A DNA stretch of 64,000 nucleotides from Burkholderiales bacterium (lineage in GTDB: Bacteria; Pseudomonadota; Gammaproteobacteria; Burkholderiales; SG8-41), in the NCBI GenBank assembly GCA_030684405.1, contig JAUXYA010000015.1, positions 124,001-188,000 on the forward strand, read 5' to 3'. A model generated the notes under the pieces. It made no database searches, was not told the DNA's origin, and saw nothing but the letters and a program-made list of their open reading frames with translations. Below are positions 1-8,522 of this stretch, one piece after another; position 1 is the first letter of the stretch, and the number at the start of each line of letters is the position of its first letter. The position numbers and the translations under genes are program-made.

Positions 1-80
1 CGATTTTTCTTTGCGCGCCGGCGATCCTCAAGCGCCTGCGTTTTCGCGGACGCAAGGTTGAGCTCGAGACTGAGGGCTGA
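1..80 (+). CDS. C-terminal end of an unidentified protein (partial)
   Basis: The frame starting at base 3 is open from the window edge to a TGA at 78-80. It gives a hydrophobic stretch followed by a basic tail (IFLCAPAILKRLRF...). This looks like the last residues of a membrane protein ending with a positively charged cytoplasmic tail. Too little is present to name a family, and the frame could be fortuitous. Confidence 0.35.
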   Translation, partial: IFLCAPAILKRLRFRGRKVELETEG

Positions 81-112
81 TCGGGTTTGTCGCCATCCTC
101 CGGCGACTAATA

Positions 113-130
113 ATAAGTATCTGATTTTAT
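113..130 (+). repeat. AT-rich dispersed motif, copy 1
   Basis: The sequence ATAAGTATCTGATTTTAT matches the motif seen at five other places in the window. This copy lies in the intergenic stretch between the C-terminal fragment at the window edge and the minus-strand gene at 167-508. It is the only copy not directly in front of a recognised start codon. Confidence 0.6.
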
Positions 131-166
131 TGAATATTTATTGAGATTCGCTGCGGTGATCTGACT

Positions 167-508
167 TCAACTCGAACCTGGCTGTAGCAGCACTACGGCC
201 AGCGCGATCACAGACAACACCATCGCCGATACGCACAGCAACGTCAGGCGGCGATGCCGTGCTTCGGCCACGGCCGCAGCCTGTTCCAGAGCCGTCACCG
301 TAACCTGCAGTTGCTCGGCCAGTTCGCGGATATGCGTCGCGTTGCCTGCGGCAGCGGCCTGCAGTTCGGCAATCTGCTGCTGCAGCAGGGCGCTCGGATT
401 CTCCGCCGTGTCGGCGCGCTTGCGGGTAAAGGCGGGTGCGGCGACGGAGACGATGGTGCCGACATGCGGCAGCACGGCTTTCAGTGCAGGAATCAGCCAG
501 GCGGGCAT
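167..508 (-). CDS. small coiled-coil membrane protein, unknown function
   Basis: The product is 113 aa and begins MPAWLIPALK. It has a basic segment near residues 28-32, an Ala/Gln/Glu-rich helix (about 40-80) that looks like a coiled coil, and one C-terminal membrane segment (about 88-107). This is the layout of a tail-anchored protein. I chose the ATG at 506-508 because the frame upstream of it is low-complexity Pro/Arg sequence antisense to the Na/Pi transporter gene. I do not recognise the family. It is divergent from the transporter gene and has no visible operon partner. Confidence 0.6.
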   Translation of the reverse strand: MPAWLIPALKAVLPHVGTIVSVAAPAFTRKRADTAENPSALLQQQIAELQAAAAGNATHIRELAEQLQVTVTALEQAAAVAEARHRRLTLLCVSAMVLSVIALAVVLLQPGSS

Positions 509-631
509 GGAGTGGCTCCAATTCAGTTGGGATGGCGCATCGGCGCGGGGATATCTCGCGCCAAGGATGGCTCGAGGATAACAAACGGGGCTGCCCGGCG
601 CGCGTGTGCTTGGTAACATTGCCCCCATGAT

Positions 632-2284
632 GTGCAAACCGAAAGCATTCTTGTCATGAGCAGCTTCACACTCGCAGGCGGCATAGCCGGCGGTGTGGGT
701 CTGTTCCTGCTCGGCATGTGGTTGATGACCGACGGCCTGAAGCTCGCTGCCGGGCCGGCGCTGGAACGCATCCTTGCGAACTCGACCAAGACCCGGCTGC
801 GCGGTCTCGCTTCCGGCATCATGGTCACCGCGCTGGTGCAGTCCTCCAGTGCGGTGACGGTCGCCACCATCGGCTTCGTCAACGCCGGACTGCTCAACCT
901 GTCGCAGGCCTTGTGGGTGCTCTTTGGTACCAATGTCGGCACCACGATGACCGGCTGGCTGGTGGCGCTGGTGGGACTGCAGTTCAAGATCGAAGCACTG
1001 GCGCTGCCGCTGATCGGCATCGGCATGATCCTGCGTTTGACCGGCGAACACACTAGGCGCAGCGCCTTCGGAATGGCGCTGGCCGGATTCGGTGTGATGT
1101 TCCTCGGCATTGACCTGTTGCGGGAAACATTCTCCGGCCTGTCGACCGATTTCAGGATGCCTGAGGGCAACTCGGCGCTCGACACGCTGGTCCAGGTGCT
1201 GATCGGCATGGCGCTGACGGTGCTGATGCAGAGTTCCAGCGCAGCGCTGGCGGTCGCGCTGACCGCAGCGCAAGGGGGCCTGCTGACGGCACAGGGCGCC
1301 GCTGCCGTGGTGATCGGCGCCAACATCGGCACAACCGTCAAGGCAATTATCGCCGCGATTGGCGCCACGCCGCCGGCCAAACGCGCAGCCTGTGCCCACA
1401 TCCTGTTCAATCTGCTGACTGGAGCGGTTGCGCTGTTGATGCTGCCTTGGCTGATCGCGCTGATTGCCCTGATCGGCGACTGGCTTGACATCGAATCTTC
1501 GCCCGCGGCCCAGCTCGCGCTGTTTCACACCGTGTTCAACGTGCTCGGCATCATTTTGATCTGGCCGATCGCGGCACGGATGACGCGTTTCCTCGAGTCG
1601 CGCTTCCGCACTGCCGAAGAGGACGAGGCGCTGCCTCGCTACATTGACCGCACGGTACTCGCGGTGCCGACCCTTGCCCTGGATGCTCTGGAGCGGGAGG
1701 TACGGCGTATGGGAAGCGTTGCGCTGCGCGCGATACGCGGCCCCCTCGATTTTTCCCGGCGTAATGCCGCCGTGCCAGCGGCAGAGCTGCAAGTGGTAAT
1801 TAAGCTCAACCGCGCGATTTCGGAATTCATTGTCGAGATTAACCGCGCCGGCATGTCCGGTGACAGTGCGGAGCGGCTCCCCGAGTTGCTGCGCGCGACC
1901 CGTTACTACGAGGTAGTCGGCGAACTTGCGGCCGAGGCGGCGACAGCATCCAGTGAGGCTTCATCAAACGCGGCCATGTCGCTTTCGGAAACGGTCATTG
2001 CCGCATTTCAAGAAACTTCGACAGCACTGCTTGCGACGGTGGATCCGCTGGACGAAAAAGTTGCAGCTGCGGACCGCGAGGCCGCGCTACGCACCTTCGA
2101 GCTTGCCTACCAGGACCTGAAGGCAGAACTGCTGCGGATGGGGGCCACAGGCGCCCTGCGTGTGGGTGACATGGACGCGCTGCTGCGCAGTGCTAGTGCG
2201 TTGCGGCGCGGGTTGGAGCAGGCGGCCAAGGCGGCGCAGATGTTGGGGACAGAGAGCGGGGCAGAGGACCTCAAGGACGTCTGA
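632..2284 (+). CDS. Na+/phosphate cotransporter family protein with PhoU-like domain
   Basis: This is an inner-membrane protein of the NptA/NaPi-II family, about 550 aa and close to the usual bacterial length. Both halves carry the family's QSSSA signature (residues 70-74 and 200-204, counted from 632), marking the two inverted transport repeats. After about residue 340 the chain becomes a soluble helical PhoU-like domain. The family couples sodium to phosphate movement, and bacterial members with a PhoU domain may export or sense phosphate. The start is either GTG 632 or ATG 656; the latter begins just before the first membrane segment and is equally plausible. No pst or pho genes are adjacent. 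Confidence 0.88.
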   Translation: MQTESILVMSSFTLAGGIAGGVGLFLLGMWLMTDGLKLAAGPALERILANSTKTRLRGLASGIMVTALVQSSSAVTVATIGFVNAGLLNLSQALWVLFGTNVGTTMTGWLVALVGLQFKIEALALPLIGIGMILRLTGEHTRRSAFGMALAGFGVMFLGIDLLRETFSGLSTDFRMPEGNSALDTLVQVLIGMALTVLMQSSSAALAVALTAAQGGLLTAQGAAAVVIGANIGTTVKAIIAAIGATPPAKRAACAHILFNLLTGAVALLMLPWLIALIALIGDWLDIESSPAAQLALFHTVFNVLGIILIWPIAARMTRFLESRFRTAEEDEALPRYIDRTVLAVPTLALDALEREVRRMGSVALRAIRGPLDFSRRNAAVPAAELQVVIKLNRAISEFIVEINRAGMSGDSAERLPELLRATRYYEVVGELAAEAATASSEASSNAAMSLSETVIAAFQETSTALLATVDPLDEKVAAADREAALRTFELAYQDLKAELLRMGATGALRVGDMDALLRSASALRRGLEQAAKAAQMLGTESGAEDLKDV

Positions 2285-2498
2285 AGTGAAGTGGTCAGGC
2301 GGTTGATTAAACCGGTACTCTGTGAGGATTCCTGCAACATCATCCGCATTATCCCAACGGATTACGGGTTGCCGGTGCCATCCCGGACTGCACTTGTTTA
2401 ATGCGGGATTCGTTCGCCTCGACGAAAATTCGCCCTACTTTAGTTGAATCGATCGTAGCGCCGTAGGCGTGATGACGCCGACGGGCGATGCCAAGGGA

Positions 2499-3020
2499 CT
2501 AAGCATGACCTGCTTTCTCAGGGTTGCGGCAATTGACCGGCAGGTATTCCTCGGGGATGTCGGTCTTGTTCGTGCCCATGACAGTCATCTTGCCGGGCCC
2601 GTTGGCATAGCCGCAGACCCAGGCTACCGGTACGATCGGCGTGTCCGGGATGACGGCGGGGCGCAGCGTGAGCAGTTTGCCTTTGAGCATGCCGTTGGCG
2701 TTGTTACCGAAAGTAATCTGGATGGCGCCGTCCTGCACCGCCACTGACTGCACCAGGTTGCTGACCATCAGGTCTGCGGGTGGCAGTCCGGCGCCGGCGT
2801 TGTCAGGGGGTAAAGGTTGCGCCAGGGCCCATGCCGTGGCCACCGGCTTCTTGGCGATTTCGGCGAGCGGCATGGCGTCGACAATTTGACGTTTGGCGAT
2901 CTGGTACATGTAGGCCGGAATGGCCATCATGCCCAGGATACCCATGATCGCTATGACCACCATTAATTCCAGCAACGAGAAACCGTTGCGGCGCCTGGTT
3001 ATGTATTGATCTCTGTGCAT
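2499..3020 (-). CDS. type IV pilin-like protein
   Basis: The product is 173 aa. The N-terminus reads RRRNG|FSLLELMVVIAIMGIL. This is a class III prepilin signal: basic leader, Gly13 before the cleavage site, Phe at mature position 1, Glu at mature position 5 and a hydrophobic assembly helix. Two cysteines near the C-terminus could form the D-loop disulfide of major pilins. It starts 12 bases after the stop of the secreted glycosidase-like gene, so the two are probably cotranscribed. No pilus assembly genes are adjacent; the GspE/PilB-type ATPase at 18129-19943 is the only other such component in the window. It could be a pseudopilin instead of a major pilin. Confidence 0.85.
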   Translation of the reverse strand: MHRDQYITRRRNGFSLLELMVVIAIMGILGMMAIPAYMYQIAKRQIVDAMPLAEIAKKPVATAWALAQPLPPDNAGAGLPPADLMVSNLVQSVAVQDGAIQITFGNNANGMLKGKLLTLRPAVIPDTPIVPVAWVCGYANGPGKMTVMGTNKTDIPEEYLPVNCRNPEKAGHA

Positions 3021-3032
3021 TTTGATCTGCGC

Positions 3033-5024
3033 TCAGGGGGAGGCAGTGGTCTGGTTCCACCACACCGGGTTCTGTTCGATGAAGCTCTGGATGGCGTCAA
3101 ACTTCGGTGCCTGTTCGCGCGGCTGTGTCACGTATTCCAGGGCGCCCCAGCGGCCCCACTTGCTCAAGGTGCCGACGTCAGTGAAGTGGGCGAACAATTC
3201 ACCACCGGCCTGCTTCCAGCCGGCGAAATATGACGCGTAGAGGTTCTTGAGGCGCGGATCCCGGTTGAAGGCGTCGAACAGGGCGCTCAGTGCGTCGTTA
3301 TTCTGTGCGCCGAGGACACCGACCATGTGCTGGCCACCCTCGTAAGCGATCAGGCGCACGCCGTAGGTGCGAGCCGCAGCGCGGTATTTCGTCGAGTCGG
3401 CAGTTGCTTCCGGAATGAGCTTGGTGCGCGCCAGATCGAAAATGGCATCCAGCGTCATGGAGGTGTATTTTGCGGCCTCTTCCGGATTCGGCATCAACCC
3501 GAAATAAGGTGCGATCGCGATGGCGTCGATGCCGGGGGCACCGCGGCTCTTCAGGTAATCCATGCCGTGGGTCGCTGTCCATGGATTCACAGCCTGTCCG
3601 GCCAGCACCGCCACGACACGCGGCGCCGACAGCGCGTCCTTGAAGATTTTCCCGGTGGCCTGTGAGCGCAAGGCGTAATACTGCATGTTGTCGAGGACGG
3701 GGGACTGCAGGCGGCCCTGTTCCAGCGCGTAGCTGTACTGCGGGAACATGGCATTCCACACCTCGTTGGAATACTCGGCATATACACCCAGCGCGGCGCT
3801 CAGGCGTCCCTTGACGGTCTGGGCGAAATTCCTGACGTAGGTGTCGTCGGCCAGGTGGGGTATGGTGAACCAGGGATGCGTGCCCATACGGTTTGCGAGT
3901 GAAATCATCACCTCGATGGGGGCGCCGCGTGCCGTGGCCCAGGTATGAAATGACAGGGGGGTGCGTTCCGCCCAGTTCGTCACCTTGCTGCCGTTGGTTG
4001 CTGCCCAGTCCATGAAGCGCAGCACGCCATAGCTGCGCAGCCGGTCTGCGTAGGCCGGGTTGAACAGGATGCTGCGCGGATAGTCGGCAAACGAGAGGAA
4101 GCGGCGGCTTCCGCAGTGGTTCGCAGTGGCGGCCTGCGTGAACATGTCGCCCTCACACACGCCGCCCGGCATGGTGATTACGATGTCGCGCAGGTAATTG
4201 GCGGGATTGGTGGCTTCGATGCCGACGTAAATGCCGTGGCTGTTGGGGGTGACTTCGAGCAGTACCTCGCCCGCTTTCTCAGATATCACGCGCGCGGCAA
4301 ACTGGAACTTGAGCGTCCCTTCGCCCTTGTAGCGCACCAGGTACTGTCCGGCGGGGTAGTTGTCGCCGATGTCGCGCAGCAGCAGCTTCTTGGCGTGCTG
4401 TCCGGGCGCGAGTGAACGGACCCAGCCGTCGGCGTCGAGATTCAGCGCCTGGCCGTTATCCCATGTGCTGTTGTCGCCCGAGACCCAGTCGCCGGAGGAT
4501 TTCATCACGTCCACGAATGGCACTGCGGGGGACCAATAAGACACGCCTTCAAGATTGGTGCCAATCGGGGAATGCAGCTTCGGCGGCAGGCCGCGTGCGG
4601 CCGTCGCGGCCGCGCTTACGGTCGATGGCGTGGTGTAGGAGATGTTGCTGACCTGGCGCTCGCTACCGTCGGGGGCGCGTGCAAACAGCTGGTACTTGTA
4701 GGAACCGGCGAGTCCCGCATAGTCCATGACGTTGGTGTGGCTGCCGGCTTCCAGGCTCACGGTGGGCATACCTGCTGCCATACGCACGATGCGATAGCTG
4801 GCGACATTAGCCTGCGCCTGCCATTCCAGCAGTATTTCGCCGTTGCCCTGGTTACGCGCCGTCAGTGGCCCTGTGGCGACTGTAAGCTTTGTGGATGTCG
4901 TGGTTGTCGGTGAAACATTGCTGTAGGTGGTCGTGCCGTTCTTGTCGATTGAACGAAAGATCTGCGACTGCGCGGTGCCACAGACCAGGATGAGTAATGC
5001 GGGCAGGCTTCTGAGGATACGCAT
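3033..5024 (-). CDS. secreted DUF4124 / FN3-like / glycoside-hydrolase-like protein
   Basis: This is a 663-aa exported protein with signal peptide MRILRSLPALLILVCGTAQS. Residues 21-50 (QIFRSIDKNGTTTYSNV) resemble DUF4124. A fibronectin-III-like beta domain follows (about 50-130). The rest resembles a beta/alpha-barrel glycosidase: YAEYSNEVWN (about residue 415) has the Asn-Glu of a clan GH-A acid/base, and AYEGGQH (about 560) has a candidate nucleophile Glu. Both assignments are inferred from motif position, not proven. The closest type I can suggest is the group often labelled cellulose-binding or hypothetical secreted proteins. The pilin gene follows after 12 bases. Confidence 0.75.
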   Translation of the reverse strand: MRILRSLPALLILVCGTAQSQIFRSIDKNGTTTYSNVSPTTTTSTKLTVATGPLTARNQGNGEILLEWQAQANVASYRIVRMAAGMPTVSLEAGSHTNVMDYAGLAGSYKYQLFARAPDGSERQVSNISYTTPSTVSAAATAARGLPPKLHSPIGTNLEGVSYWSPAVPFVDVMKSSGDWVSGDNSTWDNGQALNLDADGWVRSLAPGQHAKKLLLRDIGDNYPAGQYLVRYKGEGTLKFQFAARVISEKAGEVLLEVTPNSHGIYVGIEATNPANYLRDIVITMPGGVCEGDMFTQAATANHCGSRRFLSFADYPRSILFNPAYADRLRSYGVLRFMDWAATNGSKVTNWAERTPLSFHTWATARGAPIEVMISLANRMGTHPWFTIPHLADDTYVRNFAQTVKGRLSAALGVYAEYSNEVWNAMFPQYSYALEQGRLQSPVLDNMQYYALRSQATGKIFKDALSAPRVVAVLAGQAVNPWTATHGMDYLKSRGAPGIDAIAIAPYFGLMPNPEEAAKYTSMTLDAIFDLARTKLIPEATADSTKYRAAARTYGVRLIAYEGGQHMVGVLGAQNNDALSALFDAFNRDPRLKNLYASYFAGWKQAGGELFAHFTDVGTLSKWGRWGALEYVTQPREQAPKFDAIQSFIEQNPVWWNQTTASP

Positions 5025-5288
5025 GTGCGTTTCTCCATAGTGCCCCTGTCATGATGCCCCGGCCTTCTGCAGGCGCCAGGTGCTGATGGTGTCGATGGCC
5101 GCTTAAGCGGCATTGCGGCACAGGTGTTAACTAGCCCAAGAACCGGATGGAATCATCGGATTTGTGGGCTGGCAGCGGACTCGCGGGCCGCTGCAGGCGA
5201 TCGCAGGTGCGAAGCGCCTTGAACATTTACTGATGTGCGTGCCGGAGTATAAGCCTGATGCGCCTAGCACAATCAAATTTATTTACTC

Positions 5289-5304
5289 TGTACGCCAACG
5301 TACA
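5289..5304. promoter_or_regulatory. operator-like inverted repeat TGTACGccaaCGTACA
   Basis: This is a perfect 6-bp inverted repeat with a 4-base spacer. It lies just upstream of the possible -35 (5271-5276) of the minus-strand secreted-protein gene. The symmetry and size are typical of a dimeric regulator site. No regulator is identified. Confidence 0.35.
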
Positions 5305-5388
5305 AAAAACGAAAATAATTTTTGGTCTATTGAGGTTTAGATGCGCTTACGCATTTGTAGTGTATGTGTGTCATTGATGCAGTGGGTC

Positions 5389-5416
5389 AAAAAAAACCCT
5401 GCCGCGGCAGGGTTTT
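5389..5416 (-). terminator. Rho-independent terminator of the PEP-CTERM gene
   Basis: A perfect 24-base palindrome (AAAACCCTGCCG and its complement, 5393-5416) is followed on the minus strand by an uninterrupted run of eight T (complement of 5389-5396). It begins 21 bases after the stop codon of the PEP-CTERM gene, as expected for an intrinsic terminator. Confidence 0.85.
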
Positions 5417-5437
5417 GGTTACTCGAGCGCTAGTGTA

Positions 5438-6082
5438 TCAGGAGAGGGCTTCCGCCTTGCGGTGGCGCGCCGTAAAACCTATAAGTCCCAGTCCCGCGAG
5501 CAGCAGGGCGTAGGTTTCCGGTTCGGGTATGGGGCTGACATCCAGGATGTCGAGGGCCCAGTGATTGCTGCGCTGGTCATAGGGAGAGATGCCCGAGACA
5601 TCGCAGAAGGCGGCAGCGCCGCATCCGAAGTCGGCGGTAAAGTTGCCCTCGCCGTCCCGGGAGAAACCGTTGGCGAAGGTCGGACCGTTGGCGAAATTGT
5701 CATATTGCGTCAGGCTCGCCAGATAATCCCCGGGGGCGAGCGTCACCTGCAGGAACGCATCCCAGTACTGCCCGGTTCCGCTGTCTGCAGCCACGTTGCC
5801 GGGTCCGCCGTCATCGTTGATGTAGATCAGCGCGCCGCTGCCGTCAAACAGCGCGAGATTGGTGTCGAAACCACCACGTGCAATAGTCTGACCAGCAGCA
5901 TTGACGCCGCCGGCATAGCCCCATGAGCGCAGGGTCACGTCGGAAGTCGCGCCCACGCTGAAGCTGAAGTGCCGGATGTCGTCGTCCTGGTTGAAGGCGC
6001 CTTCGAAGGAGAAATCGGCGGCGGTGGAGAGGCCGGTGAATAGCAAGCCCGCGGCCAGGCAGGCGAAACGTGTGGATGTCAT
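5438..6082 (-). CDS. PEP-CTERM sorted extracellular protein, DVUA0089-like
   Basis: The product is 214 aa with a signal peptide (MTSTRFACLAAGLLFTGLSTA). The C-terminal sorting signal has PIPEPETYALLLAG, a hydrophobic segment and a basic end (RHRKA), recognised by exosortase. The body (FSFEGAFNQDDDIRHFSF, with SWGYAGGVNAAGQTIARGGF) matches the DVUA0089-type family of beta-rich surface proteins. I chose ATG 6080-6082 over an in-frame GTG 21 bases upstream because CAGGAG sits 9 bases before it. Exosortase is not in the window. The protein is likely exported to the surface or biofilm matrix. Confidence 0.85.
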   Translation of the reverse strand: MTSTRFACLAAGLLFTGLSTAADFSFEGAFNQDDDIRHFSFSVGATSDVTLRSWGYAGGVNAAGQTIARGGFDTNLALFDGSGALIYINDDGGPGNVAADSGTGQYWDAFLQVTLAPGDYLASLTQYDNFANGPTFANGFSRDGEGNFTADFGCGAAAFCDVSGISPYDQRSNHWALDILDVSPIPEPETYALLLAGLGLIGFTARHRKAEALS

Positions 6083-6199
6083 GGTGTTGCTCCTGAGAGT
6101 CACGGGGCAACAATTTTCTGTCCTCAGCCGAACATACTCTGTGCGGTGACAGACATTGTGGTCAACGGCCGGTCAGTTCTCCGGTTTGGCGCGGGATTT

Positions 6200-6433
6200 T
6201 TACTCGTTCTTGCAGGTTCCGCGGATGTTCAGGAAGGCGAGGGAGATTTGCAGGGTAATCAGTGCGTAAGCCTGAACATGCCAACCCCAAATTACCCACA
6301 GGACATTGCTCAGCAGGAAGCACCAGAAGCCGATCAGGCGTTTGTGTTTGGCCTGCGAAGCGATGAGCCATGCGGCGATGATCGTTACGATCATCGCGGG
6401 CCATTGGAGTAGGTCGAGATAGTCCATGGTCAT
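6200..6433 (-). CDS. small three-helix membrane protein, unknown
   Basis: The product is 77 aa and almost entirely hydrophobic, with helices around residues 8-25, 32-50 and 55-70 and basic loops (QAKHKR). Small proteins of this pattern (WPAMIVTIIAAWLIASQAK...GFWCFLLSNVLWV) are conserved in proteobacteria without an assigned function. MTMDYL and MDYL are alternative starts; no strong ribosome-binding site distinguishes them. It is divergent from the aminotransferase gene. Confidence 0.65.
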   Translation of the reverse strand: MTMDYLDLLQWPAMIVTIIAAWLIASQAKHKRLIGFWCFLLSNVLWVIWGWHVQAYALITLQISLAFLNIRGTCKNE

Positions 6434-6533
6434 ATGGCAGCGAGGGGGGTGGTTGGTTCAAAGGCGGGCAAAGGGGGGGGCGTTGGAGTTGGCCTGGACG
6501 CGCTGCGTGGCGCAAGGCTTTTGACCATCGTGG

Positions 6534-7904
6534 ATGCATGCCGCAGAATTACCGAAACCTGTTCACAGTGGAGCCGCCGTGTCGCGCATCATCCATCGCA
6601 GCCTGAGCCATGACTATCCACGCGCCGTCGCCGGCGACGGCCCGTACCTGATCGACAGCAACGGAAAACGTTATATCGACGCCTCCAGTGGCGCCGCGGT
6701 GTCCTGCCTTGGCCACAGCGACCGCGAAGTGGTCGAGGCGATCAAGACTCAGCTTGACCGCCTGCCATACGCACATACCTCGTTCTTCAGCACCGAACCG
6801 GCCGAGATGCTGGCCGATGACCTGGTGGCGCATGCGCCGCAGGGACTGGCGCATGTCTATTTCTGTTCCGGCGGGTCGGAGGCGGTGGAGGCGGCGATCA
6901 AGTTCGCGCGCCAGTACGCGGTGGACTCGGGGCAAGCGGGCCGCGACATCCTGATCGCGCGCCGCCAGAGCTACCACGGCAGCACGCTGGGTGCGCTGTC
7001 CGCCGGCGGGCGGGCGTCAAACCGCCGCGGCTTCGAGCCGCTGCTGGCGCCGGTGCGCCATGTCTCGCCCTGTTACGACTACCGTGAGCGTGGGGCGGAT
7101 GAAACCGAGGAAGGCTACGCGCGGCGGCTTGCCGCCGAGTTCGAGGCCGAGGTGCAGCGCGCCGGACCGCAGCGCGTATTCGCCTTCATCGCTGAAACGG
7201 TCTCGGGCGCCACGCTCGGCGCGACCACGCCGCCGCCCGGCTACTTTCAGCTGATCCGCGACATCTGCGACCGCCACGGCATCCTGCTGATTCTCGACGA
7301 GGTGATGTGCGGCATGGGTCGCACCGGCACACTGTGGGCCTGCGAGCAGGAAGGCGTGGTGCCGGATATCGCCTGCATCGCCAAGGGCCTCGGTGCCGGC
7401 TACCAGCCGATCGGCGCCACGCTGCTGACCGACCGCATCATCGATGCCGTGCGTGATGCCAGCGGCGCCTTCGCCCATTCCCACACCTACATTGGCCATC
7501 CGGCCGCCTGCGCCGGCGCACTTGCCGTGCAGCGCGTATTGCGCGAACGCGGACTTGTTGCCCAGGTGCGCGCTCGCGGGGAGTATTTCGAGCATGCCTT
7601 GCGTGAACGTTTTGCGGATCATCCGCATATCGGCGACATCCGCGGCCGCGGCCTGTTTCGCGGTGTTGAACTGGTGGCCGACCGCGCGGGGAAGGTGACC
7701 TTCGATCCTGCGCTGAAGTTGTATGCCAAACTCAAAGCCGCTGCTATGGTGGAGGGCATGCTCTGTTATCCGATGGGCGGTGCTGCGGACGGCACCCGCG
7801 GCGATCATGTGTTGCTTGCGCCGCCATTCATCGTCAGTGAGGCGCAGTTGGACGAGATTGTCGAGAAGCTGGCGAGGGCGGTGAAGGTGGTGACGGGGAT
7901 TTAA
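6534..7904 (+). CDS. class III PLP-dependent aminotransferase
   Basis: The product is 456 aa, a normal length for the omega-aminotransferase family. It has the glycine-rich phosphate-binding segment FCSGGSEAVEAA, the LILDEVMCGMGRTG motif with the cofactor-contacting Asp, and the Schiff-base lysine in IACIAKGLGAGYQP (Lys284 counted from ATG 6534). The family moves an amino group from an amine or omega-amino acid to a keto acid; the substrate cannot be read from sequence. A GTG at 6579 preceded by GGAG is an alternative start, 15 residues shorter. The gene stands alone. Confidence 0.9.
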   Translation: MHAAELPKPVHSGAAVSRIIHRSLSHDYPRAVAGDGPYLIDSNGKRYIDASSGAAVSCLGHSDREVVEAIKTQLDRLPYAHTSFFSTEPAEMLADDLVAHAPQGLAHVYFCSGGSEAVEAAIKFARQYAVDSGQAGRDILIARRQSYHGSTLGALSAGGRASNRRGFEPLLAPVRHVSPCYDYRERGADETEEGYARRLAAEFEAEVQRAGPQRVFAFIAETVSGATLGATTPPPGYFQLIRDICDRHGILLILDEVMCGMGRTGTLWACEQEGVVPDIACIAKGLGAGYQPIGATLLTDRIIDAVRDASGAFAHSHTYIGHPAACAGALAVQRVLRERGLVAQVRARGEYFEHALRERFADHPHIGDIRGRGLFRGVELVADRAGKVTFDPALKLYAKLKAAAMVEGMLCYPMGGAADGTRGDHVLLAPPFIVSEAQLDEIVEKLARAVKVVTGI

Positions 7905-8178
7905 GGGACGGTTTTGCTTCGGGTAATCGTAATATTTTGTTTTTATTAAATAATTTGTGATGATGTTGGTGAGTGATTTGCGCTGGTAACCAGCCTGCAC
8001 CTCATTCCGCTATGCCCGCAGGGAGTTTTCTTGCGGGAAGCCGTGCAGCGGCACAATCTGTCGCTCCGCAGTCGCTTGCGCGACAGTACCGTGTCCTCGC
8101 GACAACTCTTCAGATTTCGGGATTGGCAGTTCTCTGATCCCGCAACGCTTGTGACGCAAAAAATTCGGGCTAATCAAC
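7905..8178. other. intergenic region without a recognisable gene
   Basis: This contains an AT-rich segment (about 7920-7980) just after the aminotransferase stop. It also holds a hairpin at about 8013-8035 (CCCGCA, 11-base loop, TGCGGG). Short frames exist on both strands but show no family features. Confidence 0.5.
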
Positions 8179-8427
8179 CTACGCATTTCGATCGGACTCG
8201 GATGCGCTATCCGGTTGTCGGACACCCCTGATCCATTGCCCCAGTGCTGCAGTCAGCAATCCTCCGGTAGTCATGCCAAGGACATACACGGCAATGACCA
8301 GCAGAGCCAAAGGCAGGGTGGCTTTGATATTGAGAAACGTGATGGTTACGCTGTCCAAATTCTGCAGATTGAACAGAATAATGGCGGCAGTGAACAGGAT
8401 AATTAACGACCAGTAGAGGTAACGCAT
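8179..8427 (-). CDS. LapA-domain (DUF1049) inner-membrane protein
   Basis: The product is 82 aa with two membrane helices (residues 4-20 and 38-62) flanking a short segment with NLQNLDSVTITFLNIKATLPLALL. This is the hallmark of LapA/YciS-like proteins, which in gammaproteobacteria act with LapB in controlling lipopolysaccharide synthesis. The ATG is preceded by GGAG. No lapB is next to it, so the function is carried over from the family only. Confidence 0.82.
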   Translation of the reverse strand: MRYLYWSLIILFTAAIILFNLQNLDSVTITFLNIKATLPLALLVIAVYVLGMTTGGLLTAALGQWIRGVRQPDSASESDRNA

Positions 8428-8522
8428 GGCATCTCCGTCAATTGGAAGTATTGGAATGCTGCCGGATGTTTTTCCTGCTAGGGATTATTCTGGCATCTTC
8501 CTGTGCCGTCAAACCCTGCTGG

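Larger units (their letters stand above)
5025..5437. other. gene-free intergenic stretch of about 410 bases
   Basis: No coding frame is convincing here. The part from about 5268 to 5380 is AT-rich. It contains two small perfect inverted repeats (5289-5304, and ATGCGcttaCGCAT at 5341-5354) and the terminator of the PEP-CTERM gene at its right end. On the minus strand, TTGATT (5276-5271) and TATACT (5251-5246), spaced by 19 bases, could be a weak promoter for the secreted glycosidase-like gene. Confidence 0.6.

Noticed and set aside
509-1792. A long minus-strand open frame opposite the Na/Pi transporter gene, in frame with the small coiled-coil gene
   Set aside because: Its sequence is Gln/Arg/His/Asp-rich low-complexity antisense text without any family motif; the real gene starts at 508.
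8010-8225. A 71-residue minus-strand frame next to the LapA-domain gene
   Set aside because: It overlaps the end of the LapA-domain gene in another frame and shows no domain, signal or ribosome-binding site.
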